Of a stretch of 6,009 bases of DNA, positions 5,951-6,009 are shown one piece after another. The DNA is from an uncultured Acidimicrobiales bacterium (GTDB lineage Bacteria; Actinomycetota; Acidimicrobiia; Acidimicrobiales; Aldehydirespiratoraceae). Position numbers and translations under genes: made by a program. Under the pieces are notes generated by a model, which worked only from the letters and a program-made list of their open reading frames with translations, was not told the origin of the DNA and ran no database searches. The stretch lies in contig CALKOE010000238.1 in assembly GCA_938091985.1 (NCBI GenBank), positions 1-6,009 on the forward strand, written 5' to 3'. Numbering within the stretch: the stretch's first letter is position 1; every line of letters starts with the position of its first letter.

Positions 5951-6009
5951 ATGAACAACGGAGACGTCGTCGATCTCGGTTCGCCCTGCTTGGTGGCGTC
6001 CTGCGCGGA
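5951..6009 (+). CDS. Possible start of a divergent gene (19 codons visible, cut by window edge)
   Basis: An ATG at 5951 opens MNNGDVVDLGSPCLVASCA and stays open to the window end. AGGG lies about seven bases before it (within GTAGGGTCGCCGG), a plausible ribosome site, and codon third positions are mostly G/C. Nineteen residues are too few to name a family. The competing reading is that a minus-strand frame, open from the edge to a TGA at 5883-5881, is the tail of another gene. That tail is rich in Arg, Pro, Ser and His and less protein-like. Confidence 0.3.
   Translation, partial: MNNGDVVDLGSPCLVASCA

Noticed and set aside
5881..6009. Minus-strand frame open from the right edge to a TGA at 5883-5881, a possible C-terminus of an upstream gene.
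   Set aside because: The 42 residues are rich in Pro, Arg, Ser and His and look non-coding; the plus-strand start at 5951 is slightly better. Flanking sequence would decide.

Overview
The window reads as high-GC bacterial chromosome. Codon third positions are strongly G/C, several genes use GTG or TTG starts, and the lipoprotein has an acidic Asp/Thr linker after its cysteine. Together these suggest an actinobacterium, and my best guess is an Acidimicrobiia-like lineage; that is inference, because no rRNA or marker gene is present. Every well-supported gene lies on the minus strand, so transcription runs from high to low coordinates.

From right to left, the first gene is a two-helix membrane protein of unknown function (5807-5172) with a good Shine-Dalgarno. 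It is followed by a two-gene ADP-forming acyl-CoA synthetase: the ATP-grasp (beta-type) subunit (5107-4439) and the CoA-binding/ligase (alpha-type) subunit (4442-2982). Next come a small ABM-fold protein (2965-2633) and a queuosine-salvage glycosidase of the DUF2419/QNG1 family (2636-1683). These five genes are tightly packed. Two junctions are ATGA start/stop overlaps and one is a 16-base gap, so the last four are very probably co-transcribed and translationally coupled.

After a 156-base intergenic region with several inverted repeats, a second unit begins. It holds a BMP/PnrA-type substrate-binding lipoprotein (1526-390), probably for nucleosides, and the N-terminal 84 residues of its ABC transporter ATPase (254-1), which runs off the left edge. 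Between them lie two tandem copies of a small hairpin and then a strong intrinsic terminator. This arrangement suggests the binding protein is made in excess over the membrane components.

At the right edge a plus-strand gene may start divergently at 5951, but only 59 bases are visible. No tRNA, rRNA, mobile element, CRISPR array or defence system was found. The most interesting biological idea is that a nucleoside-type ABC importer sits directly downstream of a queuosine-salvage enzyme, which raises the untested possibility that the importer takes up queuosine or a related nucleoside.
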